From: Burkholderiales bacterium
Lineage (GTDB): Bacteria > Pseudomonadota > Gammaproteobacteria > Burkholderiales > Burkholderiaceae_C
Reading direction: 5' to 3'
DNA: 34,507 nucleotides
Assembly: GCA_026400105.1 (NCBI GenBank)
Contig: JAPLPQ010000010.1
Location: forward strand, 1 to 34,507
Part shown: positions 16,759 to 26,143 of the stretch, in pieces
Layout: each line of letters opens with the position of its first letter
Position numbering within the stretch: the first letter of the stretch is position 1
Position numbers and translations under genes: made by a program
Notes under the pieces: model-generated
Databases searched by the model: none
What the model was told of the DNA's origin: nothing
Seen by the model: only the letters and a program-made list of their open reading frames with translations

Positions 16759-17085
16759 CGTGGAACTTCTTTGCTGGATGGCGCCAATGACGCCTTCGGG
16801 CGCCGGATTCGAGTTGGCAGACGGGTGACTTGAACCCGATGCTCCCATCGTAGAAAAGGCGCTTGCAGTCAGGAAGTAATAGATTCAAATAAGATCAGTC
16901 GGAGATGATTTCCGGATTTGCTTATTCGGAAAATGTATTTGGGACTATTTCCTGCGCATCTTGATGGTGCGGGGTTTTTGGATTGTCCTAAGACGGAAAA
17001 TGAATAAGGAAATTCTGGATTTTTCGTTGTTGAAGGAAGTGTTGGTCCATACAGTCCGGACATTCATATTCCTTGCAACAAGCGC
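16759..17085. promoter_or_regulatory. Divergent promoter region between the sfnB-like operon and the ssu operon
   Basis: A 327-base AT-rich gap between two divergent operons with no coding frame. It holds AATAAG at 16888-16893 (plus), its inverse CTTATT at 16921-16926 inside TTTGCTTATTCGGAAAA (16917-16933), and a third AATAAG at 17003-17008. The 9-mer CGGAAAATG occurs twice (16927-16935 and 16994-17002). The TTTGCTTATT element recurs upstream of the tau/ureohydrolase pair (31332-31341). Inverted ATAAG/CTTAT arms are what LysR-type regulators such as CysB, Cbl or SsuR often bind, so co-regulation by sulfur starvation is plausible. I cannot assign exact -35 and -10 boxes. Confidence 0.6.
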
Positions 17086-18045
17086 ATGAAATCCCTCTTC
17101 AAGACCCTGTGCGCTACGGCGCTGCTCGCCGCTGGCCTCGCTCACGCCCAGACCGCCAAGGAAGTCCGGCTGGACTTCGCCTACTACTCGCCGCCGAGCC
17201 TGGTGCTCAAGAAGTTCGGCTGGCTCGAGCAGGACCTCAAGTCGGACAACGTGCCGGTCAAATGGGTGCTGAGCCAGGGCAGCAATCGCGCACTCGAGTT
17301 CCTCAACAGCGGCAGCATCGATTTCGGCTCGACCGCCGGCCTGGCCGCCGTGCTGAGCAAGGCCAACGGCAACCCGATCAAGGGCGTCTACATCTTCTCG
17401 CGCCCCGAATGGACGGCGCTGCTCGTGTCCAAGGATTCGCCGATCAAGTCGATCAAGGACCTCAAGGGCAAGAAGGTCGCCGCGACCAAGGGCACCGACC
17501 CGTTCCTGTTCCTGCTGCGCAGCCTGCATGCCGAAGGTCTGCAGAAGTCCGACATCGAGCATGTCTCGCTCCAGCATGCCGACGGGCGGGCCGCGCTCGA
17601 GCAGGGTCGCGTCGATGCGTGGGTCGGGCTGGACCCGCTGATGGCGGCAAGCGAGATCGAGGCCGGCTCGCGCCTGATCCACCGCAACGTGGCGTTCAAC
17701 ACCTACGGCTTCCTGAACACGAGCGAGAAGTTCGCCAGGGAAAATCCCGACTACGTCAGGAAGGTGATTGCCGCCTACGAGAAGGCGCGCAAGTGGATCA
17801 TCGCCAACCCCGAGGAAACCGCCAGGCTGGTGGCCGAGGAGGCCAAGCTCGCGCTGCCGGTCGCCCGTCTGCAGCTCACGCGCAACGACTTCCGTCACCC
17901 CATCCCCGGCGAGGAGCATGCCAAGGCGCTGAAGGCCGCGGCTCCGATCCTGCTGGAGGAGGAACTGGTGCGCAAGGGCACCGACGTCAACAAGGTCATC
18001 GACGATCTGATCGAGCCCAGTTTCGCCAAGTCAGTGGTGCGTTGA
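17086..18045 (+). CDS. ssuA: Aliphatic sulfonate ABC transporter substrate-binding protein (copy 1)
   Basis: A 319-residue periplasmic protein of the SsuA/NMT1-like family. Signal peptide residues 1-22 end at AHA. Then come LDFAYYSPPSLVLKKFGWL, a GSNRALEFLNSGSIDFGSTA block that typifies SsuA, SIKDLKGKKVAATKGTDPF, ADGRAALEQGRVDAWVGLDP. It binds a sulfonate and hands it to SsuC. It is the first gene of the plus-strand operon, 327 bases from the divergent sfnB-like gene, and its stop is 14 bases before ssuC. The ribosome binding site before ATG 17086 is weak. Confidence 0.9.
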   Translation: MKSLFKTLCATALLAAGLAHAQTAKEVRLDFAYYSPPSLVLKKFGWLEQDLKSDNVPVKWVLSQGSNRALEFLNSGSIDFGSTAGLAAVLSKANGNPIKGVYIFSRPEWTALLVSKDSPIKSIKDLKGKKVAATKGTDPFLFLLRSLHAEGLQKSDIEHVSLQHADGRAALEQGRVDAWVGLDPLMAASEIEAGSRLIHRNVAFNTYGFLNTSEKFARENPDYVRKVIAAYEKARKWIIANPEETARLVAEEAKLALPVARLQLTRNDFRHPIPGEEHAKALKAAAPILLEEELVRKGTDVNKVIDDLIEPSFAKSVVR

Positions 18046-18059
18046 GAGCGGTGACCGAC

Positions 18060-18890
18060 ATGACGCAGTCATCTTCTGCTTCGCTGGAGCTCGGTGATAC
18101 CTCGCCCAGGCTGCGCCGGGCGGTCTGGGGCCGCAAGGCCCAGGGCCTGATCGTCCCGGCCCTGGCCCTGGCCTTGTGGGAGACCGTGGTGCGGCAGGGC
18201 TGGGTGAGCGCGCATCTGCTGCCGCCGCCCAGCGAGCTGGTCTCGACCCTGTCCGATCTGGGGGCCAGCGGCGCGCTGTTCGAGCATATCGGCGTGAGCA
18301 GCTTGCGGGTGGTCGCCGGCTTTGCCATCGGCGCGGCCCTGGCCTTGCTGGTGGGGGCGGCCGTCGGCCTGTCACGCCGCACCGAGGCCTTGCTTGACCC
18401 CACCTTCCAGGCCCTGCGCGCCATTCCTTCGCTGGCCTGGGTGCCGCTGCTGCTGCTGTGGATGGGCATAGACGAGTCGCCCAAGATCACGCTGATCGCC
18501 ATTGGCGTCTTCTTTCCCGTCTACCTGAACTTCGTCTCGGGCGTGCACAACGTGGACCGCAAACTGGTCGAGGTGGGCGACATCTATGGCCTGACGGGGG
18601 CGCGACTGATCGCCCGCATCTTCCTGCCGGCTTCGCTGCCCAATCTGTTCACCGGCCTGCGCACGGGCCTGTCGCTGGCCTGGATGTTCCTGGTCGCCGC
18701 GGAGCTGATCGCGGCCACCAGGGGGCTGGGCTATCTGCTGACCGACGGGCGCGAGACCGGGCGCGCCGACCTCGTGATCGTCGCCATCATCGTGCTGGCC
18801 CTGCTGGGCAAGGTATCGGACAGCCTGTTGCGCGGACTGGAGCAGCGGCTGCTGCACTGGCGCGACGTATTCGACAGCCGACAGGCTTGA
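18060..18890 (+). CDS. ssuC: Aliphatic sulfonate ABC transporter permease
   Basis: A 276-residue inner-membrane permease with about six helices and the coupling loop DIYGLTGARLIARIFLPASL. VRQGWVSAHLLPPPSELVST, RAIPSLAWVPLLLLWMGIDE and TRGLGYLLTDGRETGRADLV are typical of SsuC/TauC. The ATG at 18060 follows GAGAGCGG; a GTG at 18051 in the same frame is an alternative. The ORF is open much further upstream only because it overlaps ssuA out of frame. It sits between the binding protein and the ATPase, with five bases between its stop and ssuB. Confidence 0.93.
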   Translation: MTQSSSASLELGDTSPRLRRAVWGRKAQGLIVPALALALWETVVRQGWVSAHLLPPPSELVSTLSDLGASGALFEHIGVSSLRVVAGFAIGAALALLVGAAVGLSRRTEALLDPTFQALRAIPSLAWVPLLLLWMGIDESPKITLIAIGVFFPVYLNFVSGVHNVDRKLVEVGDIYGLTGARLIARIFLPASLPNLFTGLRTGLSLAWMFLVAAELIAATRGLGYLLTDGRETGRADLVIVAIIVLALLGKVSDSLLRGLEQRLLHWRDVFDSRQA

Positions 18891-18895
18891 AAACC

Positions 18896-19702
18896 ATGAC
18901 CCGCCCTCTGCTTGAACTGGCCATCGAGGCCAAGCACTTCAACCGCCATCGCGTCATCGACCAGCTGGATTTCCGGCTCGAGCGCGGACAGATCGCGAGC
19001 CTGGTCGGGCCCAGCGGCTGCGGCAAGAGCACCCTGCTGCGCATCGTCGCGGGGCTGGACACCGCCTACCAGGGCGAGGTGCGCATCAAGGGCCAGCCGC
19101 CGCGGCTGCACTCGCGCGAGGTCGGATTCATTTTTCAGGAGCCCCGCCTGCTGCCCTGGCTGACCGTCGCCGAGAACGTCGGCTTTGACGGCGGCAAGGC
19201 CGGCGCGCGCGACCCGCGCGTGCTGGAATTGCTGGCCGAGGTGGGACTGTCCGATTTTGCGCAAGCCTATCCCAAGCAGCTGTCGGGTGGCATGGCGCAG
19301 CGCGCCGCGATCGCGCGCGGTCTGTTCACCCAGCCCGCCTTGCTGCTGCTCGATGAACCGTTCAGCGCGGTCGACGCCTTCACGCGCATGCGGCTGCAGG
19401 ACCTGCTGCTGTCGGTGGCCGCGCGCCACCAGACCACCCTGCTGCTCGTGACGCATGATGTCAACGAGGCGGCCTATCTGAGCGACCGCGTGATCGTCAT
19501 GGCCAGCCGGCCCGGGCGCATCAGCGGCGAGGTCGAAGTCGCGCTGCCCAGGGCGCGTGACCGGCGTGATCCCGCGCTGGCGCGCTACGAGGCGGAAATC
19601 CTCACCCTGCTCGACGATGGCGAGACCTCGTTCCGCGATCCGGTGCCGCTGACTGCGAACGAGATTCCGCTGGAGTTTTCCCGCCTGGCCTTTGCTGTCT
19701 GA
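18896..19702 (+). CDS. ssuB: Aliphatic sulfonate ABC transporter ATPase
   Basis: A 268-residue ATPase. Walker A GPSGCGKST at 38-46, Q-loop FQEPRLLPW at 80-88, signature LSGGM at 129-133, Walker B LLLLDE at 149-154, D-loop SAVD and switch THDVNEA. EPRLLPW and the LSGGMAQR signature are shared by SsuB/TauB/NrtD transporters. It energises SsuC. ATG 18896 is used because the frame upstream overlaps ssuC. Confidence 0.93.
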   Translation: MTRPLLELAIEAKHFNRHRVIDQLDFRLERGQIASLVGPSGCGKSTLLRIVAGLDTAYQGEVRIKGQPPRLHSREVGFIFQEPRLLPWLTVAENVGFDGGKAGARDPRVLELLAEVGLSDFAQAYPKQLSGGMAQRAAIARGLFTQPALLLLDEPFSAVDAFTRMRLQDLLLSVAARHQTTLLLVTHDVNEAAYLSDRVIVMASRPGRISGEVEVALPRARDRRDPALARYEAEILTLLDDGETSFRDPVPLTANEIPLEFSRLAFAV

Positions 19703-19734
19703 AGCCCGGCGCGGTGATAGACAATCGGTCCATC

Positions 19735-21822
19735 ATGCCTATGCCACCGACCCAGATCCGTTTCGAGGTGCTCGGCGCCTGTCCGCACGACTGCCCGGAC
19801 AGCTGCGCGCTGATCACGACCGTTGACCAGGGCCGGGCCGTCCAGGTGCGCGGCAACCCCGAGCACCGGCATACCGCCGGCGTGCTGTGTGCCAAGGTCG
19901 CGCGCTACCCCGAGCGCACCCACCACCCGGAGCGACTGCTGTACCCGCTCAGGCGGATCGGCCCCAAGGGCTCTGGCCAGTTCGAGCGCGTGAGCTGGGA
20001 CCAGGCCCTGTCCGACATCGCCACTCGCCTGCAGGAGATCGCCGCGCGCGACCCGCAGGCCATCCTGCCCTACAGCTATGCCGGCACCATGGGCCTGGTG
20101 CAGGGCGAGTCGATGGACCGGCGCTTCTTCCATCGCCTCGGCGCTTCCCGGCTCGACCGCACCATCTGCGCCTCGGCCGGTGCCGCCGCGCTCGAAGCCA
20201 CGCTGGGCGGCAAACTGGGCATGAAGGTCGAGCATTTCGCCGAGTCGCGCCTGATCCTGCTCTGGGGCACCAACTCGATCGGCAGCAACCTGCATTTCTG
20301 GCGCCACGCGCAGGAGGCCAAGCGCCGTGGCGCCAGGCTGGTCTGCATCGACCCGCGCCGCTCCGAGACCGCCGAGAAATGCCACGAGCACCTGGCCCTG
20401 CTGCCCGGCACCGACGCGGCGCTGGCCTACGCGCTGATGCACGAGCTCGTCGTCCACGACTGGCTCGACCACGACTACCTGGAGCGGCACACGCTGGGCT
20501 GGCCGCAGCTGCGCGAACGGGCGCTGCAATGGACGCCGGAGCGGGCCGCGCAGCATTGCGGCCTGCCCGTCGAGCAGATCCTGGCGCTCGCGCAGCAGAT
20601 CGGGCGCTGCTTCGAGCAGCGCGAGCCGGTCGCGATCCGGCTCAACTACGGCATGCAGCGCACCCGTGGCGGCGGCAACGCGGTGCGCGCTGTCGCCTGC
20701 CTGCCCGCGCTGATCGGCGCCTGGCGCCAGCGGGCCGGCGGGCTGCTGCTGAGCAGCTCGGGCAACTTTCCGGTCCGGCGCGACCAGCTGCAGCGGCCCG
20801 ACCTGCTGGCGGCGTCTGGCGTGAGCTCGCCACGTCTGATCAACATGAGCACCATCGGCGCCGACCTGCTGCGGGCGGCCTCGCCGGAGTTCGGGCCGGC
20901 CATCGAGGCGCTGCTGGTCTACAACAGCAACCCGGTCGCCGTGGCGCCGCAGTCGGGCCAGGTCGTGGCGGGCTTTGCGCGCGAGGACCTGTTCACCGTC
21001 GTGCTCGAGCAGTTCCAGACCGACAGCGCCGACTATGCCGACTATCTGCTGCCGGCGACCACGCAGCTCGAGCACTGGGACATCCACACCAGCTACGGCC
21101 ATACCGATGTGCTGCTGAACCGTCCGGCCATCGCCCCGCTGGGCCAGGCCAAGCCCAACAGCCAGATCTTTCGCGAACTGGCGGCCCGCATGGGCTTCGA
21201 CGAGCCCTGCTTCGGGCAGGATGACGAATCCCTGTGCCGCCAGGCCTTCGGCGACGCGGTGGACTGGGAGCTGCTGACGCAGCAAGGCTATTTCAGCCTG
21301 CCGCTGCCCGACGCGCCTTTCGCCGAGGGCGGCTTTCCGACGCCTTCGGGCCAGTGCGAGTTCTTCAGCGCGGCGCTGGCGGCCCAGGGCCTGGACGGAC
21401 TGCCCGAGGTGCTGCCGAACCACGAGCCATGGGGCAGCAGCGCGGCCTATCCGCTGGCGATGATTTCGCCACCGGCACGCAACTTCCTCAATTCGACCTT
21501 CGTCAACGTCCGCAGCCTGCGCGACATCGAGGGCGAGCCGCGGCTCGAGATCCATCCCGAGGATGCGGCCGCGCGCGGCATCGAGGACGGCTCCCTGGTC
21601 TGCGTCTTCAACGACCGTGGCCGCTACCACTGCCAGGCCGATGTCAGCACCCGCGCCCGGCCCGGCGTCGTCAACGGCCTGGGCATCTGGTGGCGCAAGC
21701 TCGGCCACAACGGGACCAATGTCAACGAACTGACGCACCAGCATCTGACCGACCTGGGCCGTGCGCCGGCGTTCTACGATTGCCTGGTCCAGGTCACCTG
21801 GCTCAGATCGGATGATTCTTAA
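19735..21822 (+). CDS. Molybdopterin-dependent oxidoreductase of the DMSO reductase superfamily
   Basis: A 695-residue enzyme. An N-terminal [4Fe-4S] site has Cys16, Cys20, Cys24 and Cys52 (CPHDCPDSC then LCAKV). The molybdenum-cofactor domain follows, with ILPYSYAGTMGLVQGESMDR, GTNSIGSNLHFW, RGARLVCIDPRRSET and C-terminal FLNSTFVN and EIHPEDAAARGI of the molydopterin dinucleotide-binding domain. Cys145 in ICASAG is at the place of the usual metal ligand. There is no Tat signal, so it is cytoplasmic, unlike secreted DMSO/TMAO reductases. It lies 32 bases after ssuB, before ssuD. A GTG at 19714 would add seven residues. Role unknown; reduction of a sulfoxide or sulfone, or oxidation of the aldehyde left by SsuD, are possible. 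Confidence 0.88.
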   Translation: MPMPPTQIRFEVLGACPHDCPDSCALITTVDQGRAVQVRGNPEHRHTAGVLCAKVARYPERTHHPERLLYPLRRIGPKGSGQFERVSWDQALSDIATRLQEIAARDPQAILPYSYAGTMGLVQGESMDRRFFHRLGASRLDRTICASAGAAALEATLGGKLGMKVEHFAESRLILLWGTNSIGSNLHFWRHAQEAKRRGARLVCIDPRRSETAEKCHEHLALLPGTDAALAYALMHELVVHDWLDHDYLERHTLGWPQLRERALQWTPERAAQHCGLPVEQILALAQQIGRCFEQREPVAIRLNYGMQRTRGGGNAVRAVACLPALIGAWRQRAGGLLLSSSGNFPVRRDQLQRPDLLAASGVSSPRLINMSTIGADLLRAASPEFGPAIEALLVYNSNPVAVAPQSGQVVAGFAREDLFTVVLEQFQTDSADYADYLLPATTQLEHWDIHTSYGHTDVLLNRPAIAPLGQAKPNSQIFRELAARMGFDEPCFGQDDESLCRQAFGDAVDWELLTQQGYFSLPLPDAPFAEGGFPTPSGQCEFFSAALAAQGLDGLPEVLPNHEPWGSSAAYPLAMISPPARNFLNSTFVNVRSLRDIEGEPRLEIHPEDAAARGIEDGSLVCVFNDRGRYHCQADVSTRARPGVVNGLGIWWRKLGHNGTNVNELTHQHLTDLGRAPAFYDCLVQVTWLRSDDS

Positions 21823-21912
21823 TTGATTTGGTAATAAGCAACTGAGGATCTATTCCTTCCCCGATCAGCGGCTGTTGTCCATCATGCGGTCAAAGTTTCT
21901 TTGGAGCATTTG
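21823..21912 (+). promoter_or_regulatory. Upstream region of ssuD with AATAAGCAA element
   Basis: This 90-base gap is the only sizeable break inside the plus-strand cluster. AATAAGCAA at 21833-21841 matches exactly the reverse complement of the elements at 16918-16926 and 31333-31341. It could be an internal promoter or operator that lets ssuD-ssuA2-metY be expressed apart from the transporter genes. A good ribosome binding site, GGAG at 21903-21906, sits six bases before ATG 21913. Confidence 0.45.
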
Positions 21913-23082
21913 ATGGGTCTCAATATTTTCTGGTTCATTCCCACGCATGGGGAAAGCCGCTACCTCGGCACCTCCGAAGGGGCGCGGCAGATCAGCGTTG
22001 ATTACCTCAAGCAGGTGGCCCAGGCCGCCGATCATCTGGGCTATGAAGGCGTGCTGATCCCGACCGGGCGCTCCTGCGAGGACCCCTGGGTGGTGGCCGC
22101 CAGCCTGATTCCGGTCACGCAGCGGCTCAAGTTCCTGGTCGCGGTGCGTCCCGGTCTGCACCAGCCCGCGCTCGCGGCGCGCATGACCGCGACCTTCGAC
22201 CGCCTGTCGGGTGGTCGGCTGCTGATCAACCTGGTCACCGGCGGCGACCGGGCCGAGCTCGAGGGCGACGGCGTGTTCCTCGACCATGCCGCCCGCTACG
22301 AGCAGTCGGCCGAGTTCATCCGCATCTGGCGCGAAATCCTCGCGCGCAGCCACAGCGGCGAGAGCCTCGATTTCGAGGGCAAGCATCTGCAGGTCAAGGG
22401 CGCCAAGCTGCTGTATCCGCCGCTGCAGCGGCCCCATCCCCCGGTCTACTTCGGCGGCTCGTCCGAAGCCGCCCATGAACTGGCGGCCGAGCAGGTCGAG
22501 ACCTACCTGACCTGGGGCGAGCCTCCGGCCGAGGTGGCGAAGAAAGTGGCCGATGTGCGCGCGCGCGCGGCCCAGCGCGGACGCACGGTCAAGTTCGGCA
22601 TCCGCCTGCATGTGATCGTGCGCGAGACCGAGGCGCAAGCCTGGGCCGCCGCCGATGCCCTGATCAGCAAGCTCGACGACGACACCGTGGGGCAGGCGCA
22701 GCAGGCTTTCGCGCGCATGGACTCCGAAGGCCAGCGCCGCATGGCCGAGCTGCACGCGGGCGGCAAGAAGCGCAGCCGCGCCGACCTCGAGATCAGCCCC
22801 AACCTGTGGGCAGGGGTGGGCCTGGTGCGCAGCGGCGCCGGCACCGCCCTGGTCGGCGACCCGCAAACCGTGGCCGCGCGCATCCGGGAATATGCCGATC
22901 TGGGCCTGGACACCTTCGTGCTGTCGGGCTATCCGCACCTCGAAGAGGCCTACCGCTTTGCCGAGCTGGTGTTCCCGCTGCTGCCGCTGTCGGTCCGTGA
23001 CAAGTTGGCGGGCCAGGGGCGTCAAGCCGCCCTCGGTGAAACTGTCGCCAATGTGTTCGTGCCGCGCGTGGCGCAGGGTTGA
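21913..23082 (+). CDS. ssuD: FMNH2-dependent alkanesulfonate monooxygenase (SsuD/MsuD family)
   Basis: A 389-residue flavin monooxygenase that converts alkanesulfonates to aldehydes and sulfite with reduced FMN and O2. [20 protein letters not shown] and [11 protein letters not shown] match SsuD; the active-site residues known from E. coli are all present: Cys55, Arg231 and His233 in IRLHVIV, and Arg306 in [10 protein letters not shown]. The stretch [20 protein letters not shown] resembles methanesulfonate monooxygenase MsuD, so substrate range is uncertain. The ATG at 21913 has GGAG six bases upstream; a TTG at 21901 is in frame but overlaps that site. The required flavin reductase (SsuE/MsuE) is not encoded in the window. 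A second, His-lacking paralogue is at 2-1105. Confidence 0.95.
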   Translation: MGLNIFWFIPTHGESRYLGTSEGARQISVDYLKQVAQAADHLGYEGVLIPTGRSCEDPWVVAASLIPVTQRLKFLVAVRPGLHQPALAARMTATFDRLSGGRLLINLVTGGDRAELEGDGVFLDHAARYEQSAEFIRIWREILARSHSGESLDFEGKHLQVKGAKLLYPPLQRPHPPVYFGGSSEAAHELAAEQVETYLTWGEPPAEVAKKVADVRARAAQRGRTVKFGIRLHVIVRETEAQAWAAADALISKLDDDTVGQAQQAFARMDSEGQRRMAELHAGGKKRSRADLEISPNLWAGVGLVRSGAGTALVGDPQTVAARIREYADLGLDTFVLSGYPHLEEAYRFAELVFPLLPLSVRDKLAGQGRQAALGETVANVFVPRVAQG

Positions 23083-23087
23083 TTCCA

Positions 23088-24068
23088 ATGAAAGATGCTT
23101 TCCTTGACCGTCGCGCCTTGCTGGGATCGCTGGCGGCGCTTGGCGCCTGGAGCAGCGGCCTGGTCCATGGCCAGTCCGCCCAGTCCGGCCCGTCCGGCCA
23201 TTTGCGCATCGGGCTGCAAAAATCGTCCACGCTGACCACGCTCCTGCGCACGCGCGGGACCCTGGAGCAGCAGCTGGCCCCCCTGAACGTGAAGATCAGC
23301 TGGCATGAGTTCACCAGCGGTCTGCCGCTGCTGGAGGCCCTGAACCTGGGCAATATCGACGTCAGCGCCGATGTGGCCGACACCGTTCCCGTGTTCGCGC
23401 AGGCGGCAGGGGCCAAACTCACTTTCGTGGCGCAGGAGGCGCCCTCGCCATCGACCCAGGCCATCGTCGTCCGGGCGGATTCGCCGATCCAGAGCCTTGC
23501 CGATCTCAAGGGCAAGCGGGTCGGCTTTGCCAAGGCCGCCGGCGTCCATTTCCTGCTGCTGGCCGCGCTGGAGAAGGCCGGCCTGAGCTTCAAGGACATC
23601 GAACCGGCCTACCTGGCACCGGCCGACGGGCGTGCGGCTTTCGAGCGTGGCGCGATCGATGCCTGGGTGGTGTGGGACCCCTTCCTGGCGGCGGTGCAGA
23701 AACAGTCGAGCGTGCGCGTGCTGGCCGACGGCCGCCAGCTCGCGTCCTATCAGCGCTATTACCTGGCTGGCACGGCCTATGCGCAGGCGCGGCCCGACGT
23801 GCTGCGGATATTCTTCTCCGAGCTGCAGAAGGCGGGTGTCTGGGTCAAGCAGCATCCCAAGGATGCCGCGGCCTTGCTGGGGCCGGTCTGGGGTCTGGAT
23901 GCCGAGATCGTCGAGCAAGCCAACAGCCGGCGCAGCTACGAGGTGCGTGCCGTCCAGCCGTCTAATATGGGTGAGCAGCAACGCATCGCCGATGCCTTCC
24001 TGAGCGAAAAGCTGCTCCCGCGACGGGTGGATGCGCTCAATGTCCCCCTCTTCAAACCCGGGGCCTGA
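23088..24068 (+). CDS. Sulfonate ABC transporter substrate-binding protein (copy 2)
   Basis: A 326-residue SsuA-family periplasmic protein. The N-terminus has a twin-arginine-like DRRALLGSLAALGAW followed by a hydrophobic stretch and a possible cut after VHG or GQSA, so export by Tat is possible. Family blocks: LRIGLQKSSTLTTLL, LEALNLGNIDVSADVADTVP, QSLADLKGKRVGFAKAAGVH, APADGRAAFERGAIDAWVVW and DPFLAAVQ. The ATG at 23088 is five bases after the ssuD stop; a TTG at 23079 overlaps ssuD. No permease pair follows, so it probably feeds SsuBC, widening the range of imported sulfonates. Confidence 0.9.
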   Translation: MKDAFLDRRALLGSLAALGAWSSGLVHGQSAQSGPSGHLRIGLQKSSTLTTLLRTRGTLEQQLAPLNVKISWHEFTSGLPLLEALNLGNIDVSADVADTVPVFAQAAGAKLTFVAQEAPSPSTQAIVVRADSPIQSLADLKGKRVGFAKAAGVHFLLLAALEKAGLSFKDIEPAYLAPADGRAAFERGAIDAWVVWDPFLAAVQKQSSVRVLADGRQLASYQRYYLAGTAYAQARPDVLRIFFSELQKAGVWVKQHPKDAAALLGPVWGLDAEIVEQANSRRSYEVRAVQPSNMGEQQRIADAFLSEKLLPRRVDALNVPLFKPGA

Positions 24069-24098
24069 TGGCCCAAGCCTTGACTACAGGAGTCACAG

Positions 24099-25394
24099 AT
24101 GTCCGAAAACTGGAAATTCGAAACCCGTTCCGTGCACGCCGGCTACCAGCCCGATCCGACCACCAAGGCGGTGGCCGTGCCGATCTACCAGACCGCGGCC
24201 TACGCCTTCGACAGCGCGCAGCATGGCGCCGATCTGTTCGACCTCAAGGTGCCGGGCAATATCTACACCCGCATCATGAACCCGACGCAGGATGTGCTCG
24301 AGCAGCGCATCGCCTCGCTCGAAGGGGGGATTGCCGCGCTGGCGCTGGCCTCGGGCCAGGCCGCCGTGACCTACGCGATACAGACCATCACCGAAGCGGG
24401 CGACAACATCGTCTCCAGCACCGCGCTCTACGGCGGCACCTACAACCTGCTCGCGCACACGCTGCCGCAGTTCGGCATCAGCACGCGCTTTGCCGATCAC
24501 CGCAATCCGGCCAGCTTCGAGCCGCTGATCGACTCGCGCACCAAGGCGATCTTCGTCGAGTCCATCGGCAACCCGCAGGGCAACATCACCGACATCGCGG
24601 CCGTGGCCGAGATCGCGCACAAGCACGGCATCCCGCTGATCGTGGACAACACCGTGGCCTCGCCTTACCTGCTGCGCCCGATCGAGCATGGCGCCGACAT
24701 CGTGGTGCAGTCGCTGACCAAGTACCTGGCCGGCCATGGCACCAGCCTGGGTGGCGCCATCATCGACAGCGGCAAGTTCCCCTGGGCCGAGCACAAGGAG
24801 CGCTTCAAGCGCCTGAACGAACCCGACCCGAGCTACCACGGCGTGGTCTACACCGAGGCGCTCGGCGCGGCGGCCTATATCGGCCGCGCCCGCGTCGTGC
24901 CGCTGCGCAACACCGGCGCGGCCATCTCGCCGTTCAACGCCTTCCTGATCCTGCAGGGCATCGAGACGTTGGCGTTGCGCATGGACCGCATCAACTCCAA
25001 CAGCCTGGCGGTGGCGCAGTTCCTGCAGCAGCACCCCAAGGTGGGCTGGGTCAACTACGCGGGGCTGCCCGAGCACCCGGACCACGCGCTGGCGCAGAAA
25101 TACCTGGGCGGCAAGGCCTCGGGCCTGCTGACCTTCGGCGTCAAGAGTGAGGCGGGCCAGGGCAGGGCGGCGGGCGCGCGCTTCCTCGATGCGCTGGGCC
25201 TGTTCACTCGCCTGGTCAACATCGGTGACGCCAAGTCGCTCGCCACCCATCCGGCGTCCACCACGCACCGCCAGCTCTCGCCCGAGGAGCTGGTCAAGTC
25301 CGGGGTGCCCGAGGACGCGGTGCGCCTGTCGGTCGGCATCGAGCATATCGACGACCTGCTGGCCGACCTGGACCAGGCGCTGGCCGCGGTCTGA
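24099..25394 (+). CDS. metY: O-acetylhomoserine sulfhydrylase (PLP-dependent)
   Basis: A 431-residue cytoplasmic enzyme of the Cys/Met metabolism PLP family. It would join sulfide (or methanethiol) to O-acetylhomoserine, giving homocysteine or methionine. The Schiff-base Lys208 is in [10 protein letters not shown], the cofactor-stacking Tyr111 in ALYGGTY, Asp183 in VDNTVASP and phosphate ligands Tyr56/Arg58 in [10 protein letters not shown]. The length and the insertion before [10 protein letters not shown] match O-acetylhomoserine sulfhydrylases (~430) rather than cystathionine gamma-synthases (~390). AGGAG at 24088-24092 is six bases before ATG 24099. As last gene of the sulfonate cluster it would assimilate reduced sulfur released by the upstream enzymes. 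O-succinylhomoserine as substrate cannot be excluded. Confidence 0.92.
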   Translation: MSENWKFETRSVHAGYQPDPTTKAVAVPIYQTAAYAFDSAQHGADLFDLKVPGNIYTRIMNPTQDVLEQRIASLEGGIAALALASGQAAVTYAIQTITEAGDNIVSSTALYGGTYNLLAHTLPQFGISTRFADHRNPASFEPLIDSRTKAIFVESIGNPQGNITDIAAVAEIAHKHGIPLIVDNTVASPYLLRPIEHGADIVVQSLTKYLAGHGTSLGGAIIDSGKFPWAEHKERFKRLNEPDPSYHGVVYTEALGAAAYIGRARVVPLRNTGAAISPFNAFLILQGIETLALRMDRINSNSLAVAQFLQQHPKVGWVNYAGLPEHPDHALAQKYLGGKASGLLTFGVKSEAGQGRAAGARFLDALGLFTRLVNIGDAKSLATHPASTTHRQLSPEELVKSGVPEDAVRLSVGIEHIDDLLADLDQALAAV

Positions 25395-25407
25395 GTCCTG
25401 TGACGGA

Positions 25408-25426
25408 CGCCGGCTCAGTGCCGGCG
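25408..25426. terminator. Hairpin between convergent metY and gltL-like genes
   Basis: CGCCGGC-TCAGT-GCCGGCG is a perfect 7-base stem with a 5-base loop located between convergent stop codons (25394 and 25415). No T tract follows on either strand, so it may only attenuate or block 3' decay. It overlaps the stop codon of the minus-strand gene. Confidence 0.4.
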
Positions 25427-26143
25427 AATGTCGGACAGGAACTGCTGTGCCCTGGGATGGCGGGGCGCATGGAAGAAGGCTTCCGGCTTGCCCTGCTCCA
25501 GTATCCGGCCCTGGTCCATGAACAGCACGCGGTCGGCGACCTCGCGCGCAAAGCCCATCTCGTGGGTCACGCAGACCATGGTCATGCCGTCCCTGGCCAG
25601 TGAGCGCATGACCTGCAGCACCTCGCCGACCATTTCGGGGTCGAGCGCACTGGTGGGCTCGTCGAACAGCATCACGGGCGGCTCCATCGCCAGGGCCCTG
25701 GCGATCGCGACGCGCTGCTGCTGCCCGCCCGACAGCTCGGACGGATAGGCCCGGGCCTTGTGCGCCAGGCCGACGCGGTCGAGCAGGGCCGCCGCCAACT
25801 CCCGCGCCGCCGGGCGCGACAGTCCGCGCAGCCGCTGCGGGGCCAGGGTGCAGTTCTCCAGCACGCTCAGGTGCGGGAACAGGTTGAACTGCTGGAACAC
25901 GAAGCCGATCCCGGCCCGGTGGCGGTTGAGGTCGAGGGCCCGCCCATGGATGTCCTGGCCATCGACCAGGATGCGTCCTGACTGTATCGGCTCGAGCCGG
26001 TTGATGGTCCTGATCAGCGTCGACTTGCCCGACCCCGAGGGACCGCAAATGACTACCACCTCGCCGCGGCTGATGGTTTCGGTGACGCCCACCAGGGCGT
26101 GATAGTCATCAAACCATTTATTGACTTGGTCGAACGTGATCAT
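25415..26143 (-). CDS. Polar amino acid ABC transporter ATPase (GltL/GlnQ type)
   Basis: A 242-residue ATPase starting [20 protein letters not shown], with Walker [10 protein letters not shown]-loop FQQFNLFPH, signature LSGGQQQR, Walker B PVMLFDE, D-loop SALD and switch VTHEMGF, all typical of polar amino acid importers. The ATG at 26141-26143 overlaps the permease stop by four bases (ATGA). The longer open frame upstream is a shadow of the permease gene. It is the last gene of the seven-gene tau/glt-like operon. Cystine, glutamate-like sulfonated amino acids or S-sulfocysteine are candidate substrates given its neighbours, but specificity cannot be read from the ATPase. Confidence 0.93.
   Translation of the reverse strand: MITFDQVNKWFDDYHALVGVTETISRGEVVVICGPSGSGKSTLIRTINRLEPIQSGRILVDGQDIHGRALDLNRHRAGIGFVFQQFNLFPHLSVLENCTLAPQRLRGLSRPAARELAAALLDRVGLAHKARAYPSELSGGQQQRVAIARALAMEPPVMLFDEPTSALDPEMVGEVLQVMRSLARDGMTMVCVTHEMGFAREVADRVLFMDQGRILEQGKPEAFFHAPRHPRAQQFLSDIRRH

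Noticed and set aside
16935-16955. Possible sigma-54 promoter (TGGGAC ... TGC) in the divergent gap, considered because SfnR systems use sigma-54
   Set aside because: Spacing and bases of the -24/-12 elements do not fit when aligned.
19585-21744. 719-codon minus-strand ORF
   Set aside because: Antisense to the molybdopterin oxidoreductase, whose iron-sulfur and cofactor motifs are convincing.
24093-26048. 651-codon minus-strand ORF
   Set aside because: Antisense to metY and out of frame over the ABC ATPase; it only exists because GC-rich DNA lacks stops.
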